Origin: Azadirachta indica
Lineage: Eukaryota; Streptophyta; Magnoliopsida; Sapindales; Meliaceae
Direction of reading: 5' to 3'
Assembly (NCBI GenBank): GCA_022749755.1
Contig: CM040441.1
Location: 4,220,741 to 4,284,740, forward strand
Length of the DNA: 64,000 nt
In this document: positions 10,913 through 23,894 of the stretch, piece by piece
Position numbering within the stretch: the stretch's first letter is position 1
How the letters are laid out: every line of letters begins with the position of its first letter
Program-made: the position numbers and the translations under genes
The notes under the pieces: generated by a model
Seen by the model: the letters and a program-made list of their open reading frames with translations, nothing else
What the model was told of the DNA's origin: nothing
Databases searched by the model: none

Positions 10913-13150
10913 CTCTTGTATCTCAGTAACATTGCTTACTTATATCTCCTGAAGCTTGTCAATTTCAGTTTTTTGTTTTGATAATTATAATTAAGAATTA
11001 TTCTTTGCAAATTTTCTTCTATGGAAATCTTTCTTTGCCTTAATGTATGATAGCTTATTTCTTATCCATCATTTTTTTTTCTTGCTTAGATATATCAGGT
11101 GAATGGGTTGTTAGCCAGCTTACTGATTATTATAAATTCACATATCTTTATTTAGTTGAGAAAATTCGCAAACTAATTAATTAAAAACACCTCTTCAGTG
11201 AGAACCCAACTTTATGCCAATTGGAGCTCCTGACTCCTCTATGATCTCATAGAAAACCTAGTTATCACAGTTTATAGGAAATCAGGTTTCTAAAAAGAGA
11301 ATTTACTCCTAGCACGTGGATCAAGAATCTAAGAGAAATGACCTTTCAATATAAGAAAAGTGTTTTTCAAAAGCATTTCATGTTGCCAAGAACAAATATA
11401 CATATAACTTTGTTTTGTCATGTTGTAAATGTAAGTCATTGAGTTTTTTTTTTTTTTTTCAAGGAACATATTTTGTGAGACAATGTGTGAAGAAATACAC
11501 AGTTGAGATAAATAATATATTTTTATTCTTATTCATAAGGTTTTACAGTAACTCAACTTGTAAGATGAAAGTGTAGGACTTAAAAACCTGAACATGAAAA
11601 TATATAATACATAATGTGTAAAGAATTTAATTTTTATAAAATATTTGATTGATTTAATAAATTTATCTTAATCAAGGTATTAACTAGTATCATGTTTACA
11701 CGTTGCTAAATCTTGGGATGTTTTTATAAATTTTCTTTATATATGATCCACGTGAAAATAGATAACTAATTAATCTAAAATGATAAATTCATACTAAGTG
11801 CTCACCTTCATAATTCATGGATAATTGAGGTAATAAAAGCTATTTTAAATTTTGTATATAATGGTGACAAATGAGCCGGGCCAAACCAGCTCACGAAATT
11901 GAAGTTTAAGTGGGCTCAGGCACGCACAATAAATATTTTGAACCGGTTTGACTTTGTAAAATTTTAAAAATACTTTAAAAACAAAAATTAAACACAAGAC
12001 TTGAATAATAAACACAAACCTCACCACTAGACCACTTATATTTATCTATAAATTTATATAAATAAGCAATATTTAACTAACAGTACATATTTAATTTATA
12101 TTATGAAAAATATTATTTTAAAATTATTTTTTATTGATAAAAAATAATTTCATAATTTAAGATAAATTAAATTTAATAATTATAACTATTATTATTAATA
12201 AAACCATAAAAATTAAAAATCTTGTATAAAATTTTAAGAAATCATCAAATTTATATTTATGAAAAATATTATCCGTTACAATAGACAACGAATGATTGTG
12301 AGAAGAAAATAAAGTAGTAAGAGCAACTCATGTCATTTTTAGATTTAGGATTTAAAAATTTATATAATAGTTTAATTTTACAATAATCTTTATTAAATTT
12401 AATATAAATTTAAAAAATATTAAATTTATTTATATCTAAAGTATTTAATAAAAATTAGCTTTTATTATTTTACATATCATCAAAATAACATAAGAAAAAT
12501 AAACATTTGATTTTTTCAAAAAATAATTGATGAAAATAAAATAATCAATAACAATCATCAATTTAATAATCATCAATAATTATTTATTAATAATTGCAAT
12601 TGAAATACAGTAATTGAATATTATAATAATCAATGAATCATTATATCATATCAATAAATGTATATTTTAAGTTAAAATTTTTAAATCAAATTAAATTTTC
12701 AATTTCAATATTAAATTTCATTTCCAAATTTCAAAATCAAATTTCAGTTTTATAATTGTCAGAGTTTTTTGACCATTGGGCTACGTTTTGGTCCTTTTAG
12801 AGTACAAAAACAATGTAAATTATAATTTTTTAATTAGTCAATTAAGTCCTTCATAATTATTTATAAGTTTCCAATTTAATCCCTTTTAGAATTTTTTAAT
12901 TCATTTTCTTAATAAAGAAATTTGCTAAAATAATAAAACTAACACCATTAAATAATAGAACAATATGTTTTGATAAAACAAAAAAATAATGTCAAATAAA
13001 ATAATCAATTTGTAAATTATGAATCAATATAATAATATAAGATTAACAAAACAAAGAATTTATCAAAGAATTTCTTTTTCTTTTCAAATTTCATTTTTTT
13101 AACTGCCAAATAAATTTTCTATATTTTCATTTTTTTAATCATATGCTTGT
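10913..13150. other. AT-rich intergenic DNA
   Basis: I see no gene, RNA or recognisable element. From about 12030 the DNA becomes extremely AT-rich. It ends abruptly at the start of the copia fragment. Confidence 0.4.
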
Positions 13151-13152
13151 AG

Positions 13153-14097
13153 GCGAGTGATTTGATCTTTATTGGAAGCAATCCAAGTATATTTGGAGAG
13201 TTCAAGAAAGCCATGATCAATGAGTTCGAAATGGCTGACATTGGGTTAATGGCTTACTACATTGACATTGAAGTCAAGCAAAAGAAAGATGGAATTGTCA
13301 TCTCACAAGAAAGCTATACAAAGGAGATCCTCAAGAGTTCAAGATGGATGACTGCAAGCCGATAAGCACACCAGTGGAATGTGGAGTGAAACTGCCAAAG
13401 CATGATGAAAGAGAAAGAATAGATTCAACCTTTTTCAAGAGCTTGGTTGGAAGTCTACGTTACCTAACTTGCACAAAGCTTGACATTATCTATGTTGTTG
13501 GGCTAGTTAGTCGCTACATGGAGACACTAACAACCATCCATTTCAAAGTTGCAAGGAAAATTCTTCGTTATCTCAAGGTACAATTGATTTTGGCTTATTC
13601 TATTCATTTTCTAATGATTACAAGCCTGTTAGATTTAGCGATAGCGATTGGATGGAGACATGGATGATCGAAAAAGCACTACTAGATTTGTAATTTTTAT
13701 GGGTGACATTGCTTTCACTTGAATGTCAAAGAAGCAACCGATAGTGACTCTCTTAACTTGTGAAACTGCGTACATGATTGCAACATCATGTGTTTGCCAT
13801 GTGGCATGACTTAGAAATCTTTTGGAGTTAGGATAGTTACAAGAAATGCCAACTACGATTTATATTAATAAGAAATCAGCAATAGCGTTGGCAAAGAATC
13901 TAGTATTCTACAATCGAAGCAAACACATTGACACTCGTTACCACTACATAAGGGAGTGCATTGGCAGAAAAGATGTTAAATAAAGTACGTGAAGACACAA
14001 GACCAAATTACCGATATCTTCACCAAGTCTTTGAAGAATGAGACATTTCGTGTATTGTGAAGACTATTGGCAGTCACCAAATCAAGTTTAAGGATGG
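13153..14097 (+). mobile_element. Ty1/copia element, 3' part, decayed
   Basis: Remnant of a copia polyprotein from the reverse transcriptase active-site region through RNase H. Recognisable blocks are ISQESYTKEIL, KPISTPVE, LVGSLRYLT and, in shifted frames, the RNase H end near 13900-13960 with the 'SKHIDTRYHYIRE' block. The YVDD box at its left edge is degraded, and frameshifts occur near 13345-13365, 13570 and 13650. Everything 5' of this point (gag, protease, integrase, 5' LTR) is absent. It runs straight into a 3' LTR. It is not autonomous. Confidence 0.85.
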
Positions 14098-14425
14098 TGT
14101 TGGAAATTAAACTTGATTTGGCCCAAAATAAATTGGGTTTGTAAGATTTGGACTTATGAATAGTATGACCTAATTTTTAAAAATTTGTAAAAAAATATCC
14201 AAAAATTTATGGAATATAAATATCTAGATATTATTATGGTTATTTCTAAAAGGAGATTTATAACTATTAAATTAGATATATATTCTCATAATTTTAACCG
14301 TTGGTTAAGGAGGTACCATACTATAAATAGGAGTGAGTTGTTTCATTATATATCAAGCCAAAAAATTAGAAATTAATAAAATTTTAAGCTTCTCCTTCCT
14401 TTCTTGTTCATAATTATTTCTAACA
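14098..14425 (+). mobile_element. 3' LTR of the copia element
   Basis: Purine-rich 'aaggatgg' is followed by TGTTGGAAATTAA at 14098, and the segment ends in TTCTAACA at 14425, giving a 328-bp TG...CA LTR. A TATA box ('ctataaatagg') lies near 14322. With no 5' LTR in the window, neither its age nor a target duplication can be read. Confidence 0.7.
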
Positions 14426-14429
14426 AATT

Positions 14430-15294
14430 TATCTTCTCTTGTAATATAAGCCCTCCACCTTCTAACAAGGTTCATGTTTACTAACTGCCTGAAACTGAGT
14501 AAAAGAGCATTCAAAAACATTTCGGCAGATTCACAGCTAAGAATATAGAACATGGCAACTGCATCACTAAGACTCTTCTCTGAAAGGGTAACTCTCTTTC
14601 TTTAGCTTTCTTCCACCTTTTTCTTTCTCTTCCCTCTGTTTCCCAGGTCTAATAGAAAGATAATGATTATCATATTACAGAAATTGAGTGCATCCCTTGG
14701 AATCAGCATTTGTCTACCTGGAAGTCGAATTCCTAGCTGGTTCAGCTATCAAAGTTCAAAATCTTCAATAACTATTCAACTCGCACGGCATTGGTGTAAT
14801 ATAAGGTTCAAGGGATTCGCTATTTGTGTTGTTGTTGAAGTTGTGGGAGGTTTTAAGTCTCTTAACAATTTTGGAGTCGAGTATAGGTATTATTTTGGAA
14901 GTAACAGTCTTTCTGAAACCAAATATAGTTGTTGGCTTGGCTTCTTAATGGGGGACTTTTGCCGCGGTGTTGATAAACTTGGAATTGGTTCAGACCACCG
15001 TCTCACTCGGATTTAATCCTTACTTGGATATTAGGCAACCAAATGGTGGCCACCATACTGTTGCCACATTTGAGTTCTGCCTTTTCCAAGGACACCAAGG
15101 TTGCACGGTGAATTGTTGTGGGGTGTCTCCACTATATGCAAATCCTAGTGAGAGAAAATCTGACACTTCAAAATTCTTGTAAGGCCAGAATTGGAAATGG
15201 CAGAAATAATGAGGAAGTTGAACTAATTCCTAGGAGAATTCGCAGAGCACAAATTGATGTTCTTTGACAATAACTAAGTGGACACAACAAGGTA
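14430..15294 (+). pseudogene. TNL C-terminal fragment A (post-LRR and C-JID)
   Basis: It starts abruptly after the copia LTR with the end of an LRR exon ('FTNCLKLS', then 'MATASLRLF' at 14552). A C-JID exon follows from about 14690 (GISICLPGSRIPSWFSYQSS). C-JID is the jelly-roll domain behind the LRRs of plant TNLs that helps contact the effector. A stop interrupts the first exon near 14536 and a frameshift occurs near 14985. The shifted frame ends in NCCGVSPLYAN and a stop at 15180. TIR, NB-ARC and LRR exons are missing upstream. Confidence 0.8.
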
Positions 15295-15594
15295 AGCTTT
15301 ACTTTTAGCACCATTGCATGCTTTGACTATATTCATTTAGAATTTTAGTCTTTGTACTTTGTATGTAAACTTACCAGTTTATTCATCCTCTTATCTAATT
15401 TGGTGTATCCATATACCTGTTGATTGATTAAAATTCTGTCTAGAAATGGGAACGCTGTCCTTACTTCAGTTCCCGGCCTAGAAGTTGAAGATTTTCAGCT
15501 ATTTTATAAACCAAACTTTCATTCTCATTGAAAACTGCTCAATCTTGTTTGGTGTAGGAAGCGTACAAAGCAAGAATATTCATTTTAATTTAAC

Positions 15595-16350
15595 ATGAAT
15601 TTGTTTCGCAGAAATGCGACTCTTGGCAAAAGCGAGATTGCTCTGCCCTGTTGGTTTACAATCCCTCTCACATTTACTCACAAGAAAATCTGTGGCCTTA
15701 AAAAAGGGAAAAGGAAAAGGTACCTTACTAAACTTATCAAGATTCTTGAATGCAAGAAAAAAAAAAAGGCCAAATTATGATGATTTCCTACCGTGCCGAT
15801 TCATCCATGGTGCTAATGCAGATTAGAAAAATTGGAGACAGTTCCACTGAGCATGAAAATGGTTTCAAAGAGATGCGAGAAAAGGTTCAGTTCTGGAGAT
15901 CTGTGTTGACAGAAGCTTCCTATACGTTTGGACATGAATCCATGAAAATATGCTGCCACCAAGTGAAGAAGAATGCACTGAAATTAGAAAATTGCGTATA
16001 AATTTCATGATAAGGCCAGCACTAATGGAACAACCAGCAGGATTAGCAGATCTGAAAATGAGGAAGGGGAACCAATATGCAGAGAGAAATTCAGCACAAC
16101 TCAACAAGAAAGTTCCTTTTGTTCCCAAATATTTCATTAGATAAGTGGCTTTCTAACTTTTCTCAGGTATGTCAAAGGTTCTATTTCTAATTAATTTCCG
16201 TTTCTTCATCTTGATGATTTTTTAATCTAATTAATTGCTTCAAACTCTGTAATTCAGATTTGTGCTCTTTTTTGTTCATTCCAGGTTCAATATCACGTTG
16301 GAAATTGACATTTGGTTAGCGGAGGAGAAGGGAAGGTCAGCTCTGTATTT
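15595..16350 (+). pseudogene. Chimeric TNL fragment: TIR end joined to C-terminal tail
   Basis: At 15815-15945 an open frame matches the last helix region of a TIR domain (KEMREKVQFWRSVLTEAS). Near 15950 it meets, in another frame, the tail that follows C-JID in these proteins (PSEEECTEIRKL; compare SPGEEECTQIMKL at 22470). Further downstream 'cacgttggaaattgacattt' (16292) pairs with 22833, the next tail segment. All of NB-ARC and LRR is missing between the two parts. The sequence at 15595-15780 was not identified. Confidence 0.6.
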
Positions 16351-18339
16351 TGTCTGAGGAAAACAATGCAATGATGTTTACTCTTTATTAACACACAATT
16401 TATTTCAAACGAAATGAAGTTTTCACACGTGCAAGATTTCTCTGTTCCGGCACCAATTCCAACTTAGACAAAGTGATGACTAATAGTCTAAAGGTTAGCA
16501 AGAGACTAAAGGTGTCTTTTATTTCCTTTCTTTTTCTCCTTAGTATTCTCAACATTTACTTGGATAATTCTAGATAATTCTTAAATTTATTGGCTTATGA
16601 CCACATTCTAAAATTAGCTCCTCATTGGAAAAGTTCCTGTTTCATTAAATTTTTGGTGACTTAATAATTTAGTGTTCATGCTTTACCTTGATGAACATGT
16701 TCTGTTTTGGCTAAAACTATGATGGAATCAATTGTGAGTTACAGATTTATTAGCCTTTAGTAATTTCCCAATTCCATTTAATTTAATTTGAATTTTATGT
16801 GTCTGTGTTTGTGTTGAAGTTTTATGTGTGAAAGTTGTTTAGTTCTGACTCCTGACTATGTTTCGATCCTCTGTTTCATTCCTTGGATATAAATTGCTAA
16901 AAGAAAAAATAATTCATTGACTCGCCAAAATAAAAACTAATGAAAAAAAAATTCGGCTAGGACAGTTGTAAATGGGAGTATTACTCTGTTTCCTTCCACA
17001 ATGCCGTCTGTAAAATTAGAAAAAGGTTATTTCAGGAAGCTAGAATAGTCCTTCTGGGCTAGACAATCTGATGAGACCATAAGCTAAGTTACTTAAGAAT
17101 TCCTCAATGAATTATTTTGTTTTTGTATCTGATAACAGGTTTTTTTTTTTTTTCCTGAAAACTATTTTTCAGAATTATTCATTATTATTACTATTTTTCA
17201 GATGGAGCGGAAAATGTACCAATCAAAACGTTTCATCTCAAGTCCGAATTCTCGAGTTTTAAGAAATGCTGAACATATTTCATGAAGGGTTTCCTGGGCA
17301 GACTAACTGCATTCGTGAAAATTAAATGTAAAATCTTTTTTCTTGGTGTCTTTCATCCCATTGATATAATTTTTCATGGAAACACAGAGGTTTATGATCT
17401 GCGACAATGATATGCTGTAAAAAGTATCTAAACACAGCTTCCTGCTTTTTTGATCACTGTGAACTCGAACAATCTTTTCAACGTTGATATAACAGAATAA
17501 ATCAATGGCAATTTTGCAAGCACTTTGTTCAGCTCCTTAATATGTAATCTTCATTGTAATCAGCTTCAGCTAACCTCTCTTGCATAATTCAATTAGCATT
17601 TCAAACACAAAACGTCCATATTGATTTCCTGCAAGTATTCTAAGCTCTGTTGATTTCCTGCCTACACAATAACATGAACAGCTCATCTCAAATTGCAGAA
17701 TGGGGCGAGCAAATCTCCTCTGTCAAAACTCTGAGCTGTGAAAATCTCACATACTTTGTGAATACAGTGGAACTGGAACTTGAACTTAATCTGGCCTTGG
17801 ATTTTCTTATTGGGCTTTTGAATTGAAATTTATGAATTCACTATATTAGATTATTTGTCCTGATAATCTTATGGGCAGGGATTGTTTTGAATATTTTACT
17901 TCCTTATACGGTAGGGAAATAGTGATACACAAGCATTGCGTCGGGTCTTCGAGAAAGAAACGTGTGAATTTTATGGTTCGCTTAAAGGCTCCGTGACAAT
18001 ATTTATTTCGGGCAGGCATGATTATGGCATCTAAATAGGCAAAGACTGGGGACCCTGATCTTCTATTCTTCTGCTTCCTGGAAAGCTTGCTCCAAAGTTT
18101 GATTACCCTTTTGCCTTGAAAACCGGGAAACAAGATTGTTTAATGTTTTCCGGGTATGCCTTATGAATATCACACTTTTTCTTTTTTATGGTTTGTTGCT
18201 TGTTTAACTTCAATTGGCGGTTAACTTGAGTGTTTCGCAGAAATCTTGAAGAAAATGACCATTTGGTAATATATTCATTTGCTCTCTCTGTAATTATTGC
18301 GTTTGAGGAAGAAAATGGAACATACAGTATTATAATGAC
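16351..18339. other. Intergenic DNA between TNL fragments
   Basis: I recognise no gene. Base composition is less AT-rich than the flanks of the receptor kinases, and short open frames occur (for example minus 17846-18133). None shows a known motif or a plausible start and splice context. Confidence 0.35.
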
Positions 18340-18800
18340 TTTCTCTTTTTGTAGTTATTGCATACAAGGAAGTTTCTGATTCTTGTTGCTCCGATATGTA
18401 TTGGATTCTGTTGTAGATATGATTTAGGAGGAAAATGTTAGTGTAGCTGTTTGAAGGGTGTCTGGTGCCATTGGGCTGAGGACATGTTCGCTGACTGGAA
18501 TGGTGTTTTCTTGGATTTGATCCCATTTTTTATATTAGTTAGTGTAAGGGGGACCATACAACTGCCTCAGCTGACATGATTTCAACCCCTGCAATGTTAA
18601 CCCAAATAAAAAAATAAATTTCAAGGTAGAATATGGGGGTGTGCCCGGGGTCCAGTATGGTGCTCTCCAACTGAGACCCGAAACAATAATTTTCCTCGGA
18701 AGTTTTCCTTCCAGCAGCGAAGAAGAATGCACGAATGGAAGTGGCAAACTTAAATGCGAAGTGAAATTGCAGAGAGCCAATTCTCACTACTTGAGACAAT
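18340..18800 (+). pseudogene. TNL C-JID fragment B, strongly decayed
   Basis: Pieces of a C-JID exon are readable only by changing frames: 'GVFLGFDP' near 18505 (compare DHVVFGFDTCW in fragment C), 'GDHTTAS' near 18550 (compare GDNHTTVSF), and the tail 'SSEEECT' near 18712. There are several stops and indels. It is older or faster-decaying than fragments A and C. Confidence 0.55.
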
Positions 18801-19389
18801 AAAGTTCCTATCTTTCTTCAAATTTTTCTTAAGAGAGGTGGTTTATTGATCATCCTGTTGGACTTCAATCAATTTCTTATGGTCTTTGCTTGTATTATGT
18901 GAGTCTTAACACTTAATTGTTGTGTTGGGTTTCCATCTGTCTCTTTTATGTTGTTGTGTGTATATTGTCATTTTGTTTTGGCTGTTTGCTGAAAAATAAA
19001 AGTTGGCATGTACTAATCAGTTAGTTTCCTCATGAGTTAATACTCAATTTGACTCCAGATTTATAGAAACTTAATTGAGTAAACCGCTGAATTGCTTGCA
19101 TTTCTATTTAATATCACACTGTTTCACATACGGAGTGTCTTTTTTATGAATTTATTTTTGGGGGCCGGAGTACAGATACTGCTGACGTATAATTAAATTA
19201 TTAATATTTCAATCACTTTGGAAACACAAAATGCTACATTTACTCGGTTATAGGACTAGAATATCAATAAGAAGATGGTGTAAAAGACTGCACACGGCAA
19301 CTGCTAATTCGTGAATATATAGCTGAATGACGTTTATAGAGTGATAGAGACACTTGGTCTTCTATATTGTGCATTTGAAGACATTTGAA
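18801..19389. other. Intergenic DNA
   Basis: Nothing recognised. No TIR exon lies here, although the NB-ARC exon of the next pseudogene would need one. Confidence 0.4.
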
Positions 19390-22300
19390 GAGACTTGGCC
19401 TGAGGCAGAACTTGTAGAAGAAATTGTCGATGATTTTTTAAAGAAATTGGAACATATGTCAATTTCAAATGATTTTGAAGTTTAATTGGGCGGATTAAAC
19501 CATTGTTATGCATGGGGTTACAGGATGTTTGAATTATAGGAATTTGGGACATGGATGGTATAGGTAAAACAACCGTTGCTGGTGCTATGTTCAACCAAAT
19601 TTGTAATGAATTCCAAGGTAAGAGCTTCATGACAAATGTTAGAGAAGAATCAGAAAGGGGAGGATTAGTACACCTACGAGTACAAGTTCTTTCTGAAATA
19701 TTAGAAGAAGATATCAAAATAAGGATTCCTAATCTTCCTGGATATATTAAAGAAAGGCTCCACTAGATGAAAGTTTTTATCATTCTTGATGATGTGAGTA
19801 AACCAGAACACGACCGGATAGATTTGGCCCTGAAAACAGAATTATTGTAACCACTAGAAATAAATAGGTTCTTGATAGATTTAGAGTAGAGTACATTTAT
19901 GAGGTTGAGAGATTAGACTGTCATGAAGCTGATAAGCCCTTTTGTAACTATGCCTTTAGACATAGTTATTGTGCTTAGGATCTCCGAGTGCTATCAGAGA
20001 GTGTGAAATATTATGTTGGTGGCAATCCATTAGCTTTTAAAGTGTTGGGTTCTTCCTTTCATCATAAAAAGCATAAAAGAATGGCGAAAATGCATTGGAA
20101 AAGCTAAAACGGATTTTTGACAGTGATATTTATAATATGTTAAAAATTAGTTATGATGAGTTTACTTGAGAGGAAAAGTATATATTTCTAGATATTGTAT
20201 GTTTTTTCAAAGGGGATGATAAAAATGATGTGGTAACAATATTTGCTGATCGATACTCTATGCATTATGAGCTTAAGGTTCTTGTTGATGTGGTAACAAT
20301 ATTCAACGATAAGCTACAAATGCATGATTTGTTGTAAGAAATGGGTAGAGAAATTGTTAGCCAAGAATGTGAAAAGGAGCCAAGACAACATAGTAGGTTG
20401 TGGCATCATCAGGATGTTTGTTGTGTGTTAAGAAGAAATAAGGTAATCAAGTGTGTAGTTATTACATAAGAGCTTATTTTATTTTATTTTTGTATATGTT
20501 TGATAAACACTATAGCCCTACAAATTGAGTTTTCTATAGTTAAGAACTCTATAAATTTTATTGAAGTTTTTACACATATTGTACTTACCTTCCTTTTTCT
20601 TTTGTTTGTTAGGGGTCTGATTCAATTGAAGTCAAATTCTTGGATTTGTCAAAAATAAAAGACATACATCTAGGCTTTAGAGCCTTTGCAAATATGTCTA
20701 ATATCAGATTGTTTAAACTTTATATGCCCAAGTATTTTAATTTTTCAGATATAAGCTTTAAAGTACATCTTCCCTATGGTTTGGAATACTTTTCTAATGA
20801 ATTGTCATATCTCCATTGGCACGGATATTCTTTGAAAACATTGCCAATGAATTTTAGCCCAGAGAATCTTATTGAAATTGGCTTACAGTAAAGTTCAGCG
20901 ACTCTGGGAAGACAAAAAGGTAAATTGTAATACCCAAAACATGTATATATTGTCACAGGAAGCTTTCAAGTTAACATCTATCAACCTCTACCACTCCCGA
21001 TATATTCGGGGAATGTCATACACCTACGGTTAGAGAGTACAATGATAGAAGAAGTTCCCTCGTCGATTGGGAGCCTATCTAATCTTAGCATGCTAAACAT
21101 AAGCAAATGTACGAGGTTGGTTGAAGAGTATTTCGAGTAGCATTTGTAAATTGAAATCTCTTCATCAGCTTTCTCTTGATTACTACTTAAACCTAGAAAG
21201 CTTCCCACAAACCGTGGAGCCAATCGAACATTTAAAATCTACATTTGAACATCTGGAAGGGCGTACGAAATTGTTGATGAGTGACAGCTCTGGACATGAT
21301 AGCTTGCCAAAGATTGTGCAGAATTTAAAATCCTTGAAGTTCTTTAATGGAGGTGAGCCAGCCATCAGCCAACTACTATCCTCTGTCACTGATTTAAACC
21401 AACTTGAAGAAATTTCATTTCCTGGATGTAGAAGCTCAGTATTGCCACCATCATCAAGTTTATCTAATTTAGCAGAGCTTTATTTAAGTGATTGTGACAT
21501 AATGGAAATTCCTCAACGTATTGGCTTTTTATCCTCATTGCAAAGATTAAATCTGAGAAATAACTTTGAGAATTTACATACAAGTATCAAGCAATTTTCT
21601 CATCTGAGATTTCTTTACTTGAGCAATTGCAATGTGCTTCAATCATTACCAGAGCTTCCTCCACGTCCAGAGATTTTAGAAGCACAGAATTGTATGCAGC
21701 TTCAATATTTGCCAGAGTTTCCAGAGTGTCTAGAAAAATTAGATGCATTTGTTGGAAACACTATCTCAACGCTCTCACACATTTTCATAGGCCATAATAG
21801 TAGTGTTCATATTTAGCGATTGCCCGAAATTGAATGAACAAGATTGTGGCAGATTCACATCGAAGAATAGACCATATGGCGATGGCACCACTGAGAAGAT
21901 TCTATCAAAGGGTGTGCACTTTTTCTCTCTTCCCTGTGCCCATCTCTCTTTCTGATATTAGTAACTATGGTTTACATATTATAGGAATTTAATGCACCAC
22001 CTGAAATCAGCATTTGTTTGCTTGGAAATGGGGTTCAACAATCGATCTGTGGGATTTTCAATATCTATTCAACTGCCACAACATAGTTGTAATAGTAAAT
22101 TCATCGGCTTTGCTCTTTGTGCTGTTATTGGAAAGGAGGAACACTCCAATGCCAATGGTGAATTTTTCCAAGTTAGATGTAGCTACCGTTTTGAAAGTCA
22201 AAAGGAACAATTTGATATGATCATTTGCTATTTGAGTAATGGCATATACCTTGTCTCGGATCATGTGGTATTTGGATTTGATACCTGTTGGAATGTTAGG

Positions 22301-22997
22301 CTGCCTGAACCTGATGGAGACAACCATACAACTGTCTCATTTGATTTCTCCCTTAACTATCATTATTGCAGAATCAAAATACATTTCAAGGTGAAATGTT
22401 GTGGGATTTGTCCGCTCTATGCACATCCTAAAGACACCCAACCCAATGGCTTTACTGTAAATATGCAATCACCAGGCGAAGAAGAATGCACTCAGATTAT
22501 GAAATTGCATTCTAAATTACATGACGAGGCCAGCAGCATGAGTGGAACAATTGCAAATATTTGCAGACTTGATCAGGAGGAAGTGGCGAAATCCCAAGAC
22601 AATTTGCAAAGGGTAAATAATTGCTCCTTAACAGCAAAATTCTTTGTTTTTTAAAATATTTTATAAGAGTATGTCACTTATTTGATTTTCTTATACGAAA
22701 CCAATGCTCTAATTAACTTCTATTTCTTTATCTTTGTGTAAATAAATGTGTTTATCATTAATCTATTTAATTGCGGCAAATTGTGTTATTAATTCATATT
22801 GTATTTCTTATGTTCATTATGATTCCAATAACACATTGGAAATTGGCATTGGACTTGTGAAGGAGAAAAGAGGAAGCCAGCTTTGTATAACACATGCACT
22901 TTTGTTTAATGTAATATTTTTGTACCTCCGCTTTAAGGAATCCTATGATCATTTAGCGCATGAATTAATCGAACTTCAGCAAAGCGATGAATACTAA
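19390..22997 (+). pseudogene. TNL pseudogene C (NB-ARC, LRR, C-JID; no TIR)
   Basis: The exon layout of a dicot TNL is still visible. The NB-ARC exon runs 19398-20442: PEAELVEEIV, P-loop DMDGIGKTT, LDDV, GNPLAFKVLGSS, FLDI, MHDL. The linker exon is 20613-20919, the LRR exon starts at 20959, and the C-JID exon is about 21985-22654, ending in the SPGEEECTQ tail. Damage: many stops and indels after 19760; a deletion that removes sequence between the exon start and the P-loop near 19490; the acceptor before NB-ARC reads 'cttgg' where the intact type has 'ctagg'; and the third P-loop residue has changed from Gly to Asp. Most front LRRs are deleted. The two longest open pieces are 21121-21816 (LRRs) and 21992-22654 (C-JID). 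22746-22997 resembles the tail segment at 16290. Confidence 0.85.
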
Positions 22998-23894
22998 GTA
23001 CTCTAACGGCCTTTACAAAATTGCAGGTATCTTGTATTTCTGTTCTTTTGATTTTCCTTACCCTTACTTAGCTTAATATTTATGTCAATAGTTATTACAA
23101 TCAATTGGTTTACGTCCAAATTTTGAATTTACCTCATCACTACAAAAAAAAAAAAAATGTATTTTCAATTTTTCCGGTTTCATTAACTTAATTTGGCCAT
23201 TTTATCATGACTTAATAATTCTCTCGGTGTTTAGTCATTTCATACATTTGTAATTACTTAGTGTTTGATTTTGATTTGTATTAATTCCTCCATGTAAATC
23301 AATTGGTAATTAAATTTTGAGAAGCATCGTCACAGATAATGAGAAGGATGTTTAGGATCATCATTCAATTTTTTTACGTTCATCAATTCCGAAACAACGC
23401 GTGTATTTGATTTATATTTTCTTTTGTCCATTAATATCTTATTTTCTTATTTTGTTCCAAAGTTTAAGAGTTAATGTCTCTGTCCATTACTATCTTATTT
23501 TGTTCCAAAGTTTAAGAGAATATTATCAATTTTCCGCCTAATTCCTGAGGAAAAATAAGAGGTAAGAGCAACAGAGTAAATAAAAGTTGGTACTTGTGCG
23601 TTGTTATAGTTCCCATATGATTTAGTCCTCTGGATTGCAAGTTGGGATACAGAAGAATTGATTGAAAGCACCATACAATTGCTAGCATATCTTCTTAACT
23701 TGTAGGGCTAACAAACTTCAAAAAATACAAATCTAGAAATATAATGTTGTAATGTTGTTTATTCACAGTGAACGAAGAAATCCTTCTAATGGCAGCTATA
23801 TTAATGGGGAATTCAATGTTGTAAATTTTCCTGTAATTTAAAAATCAGGAATTAGGATATGATATCATAAGAAGAAAGATACATAGAGAAAGAG
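22998..23894. other. Intergenic DNA
   Basis: No gene seen. Near 23401-23520 a short phrase ('atcttattt...gttccaaagtttaagag') occurs twice, a small local duplication. Confidence 0.4.

Noticed and set aside
12000..13150. Possible matrix-attachment or replication-related AT-rich island
   Set aside because: Composition alone supports this, and most of the window is equally AT-rich.
15595..15830. Two overlapping + open frames before the TIR piece, considered as a TIR start
   Set aside because: No KYDVFLSFRG-like block in any frame, and the sequence is rich in AAG/AAA.
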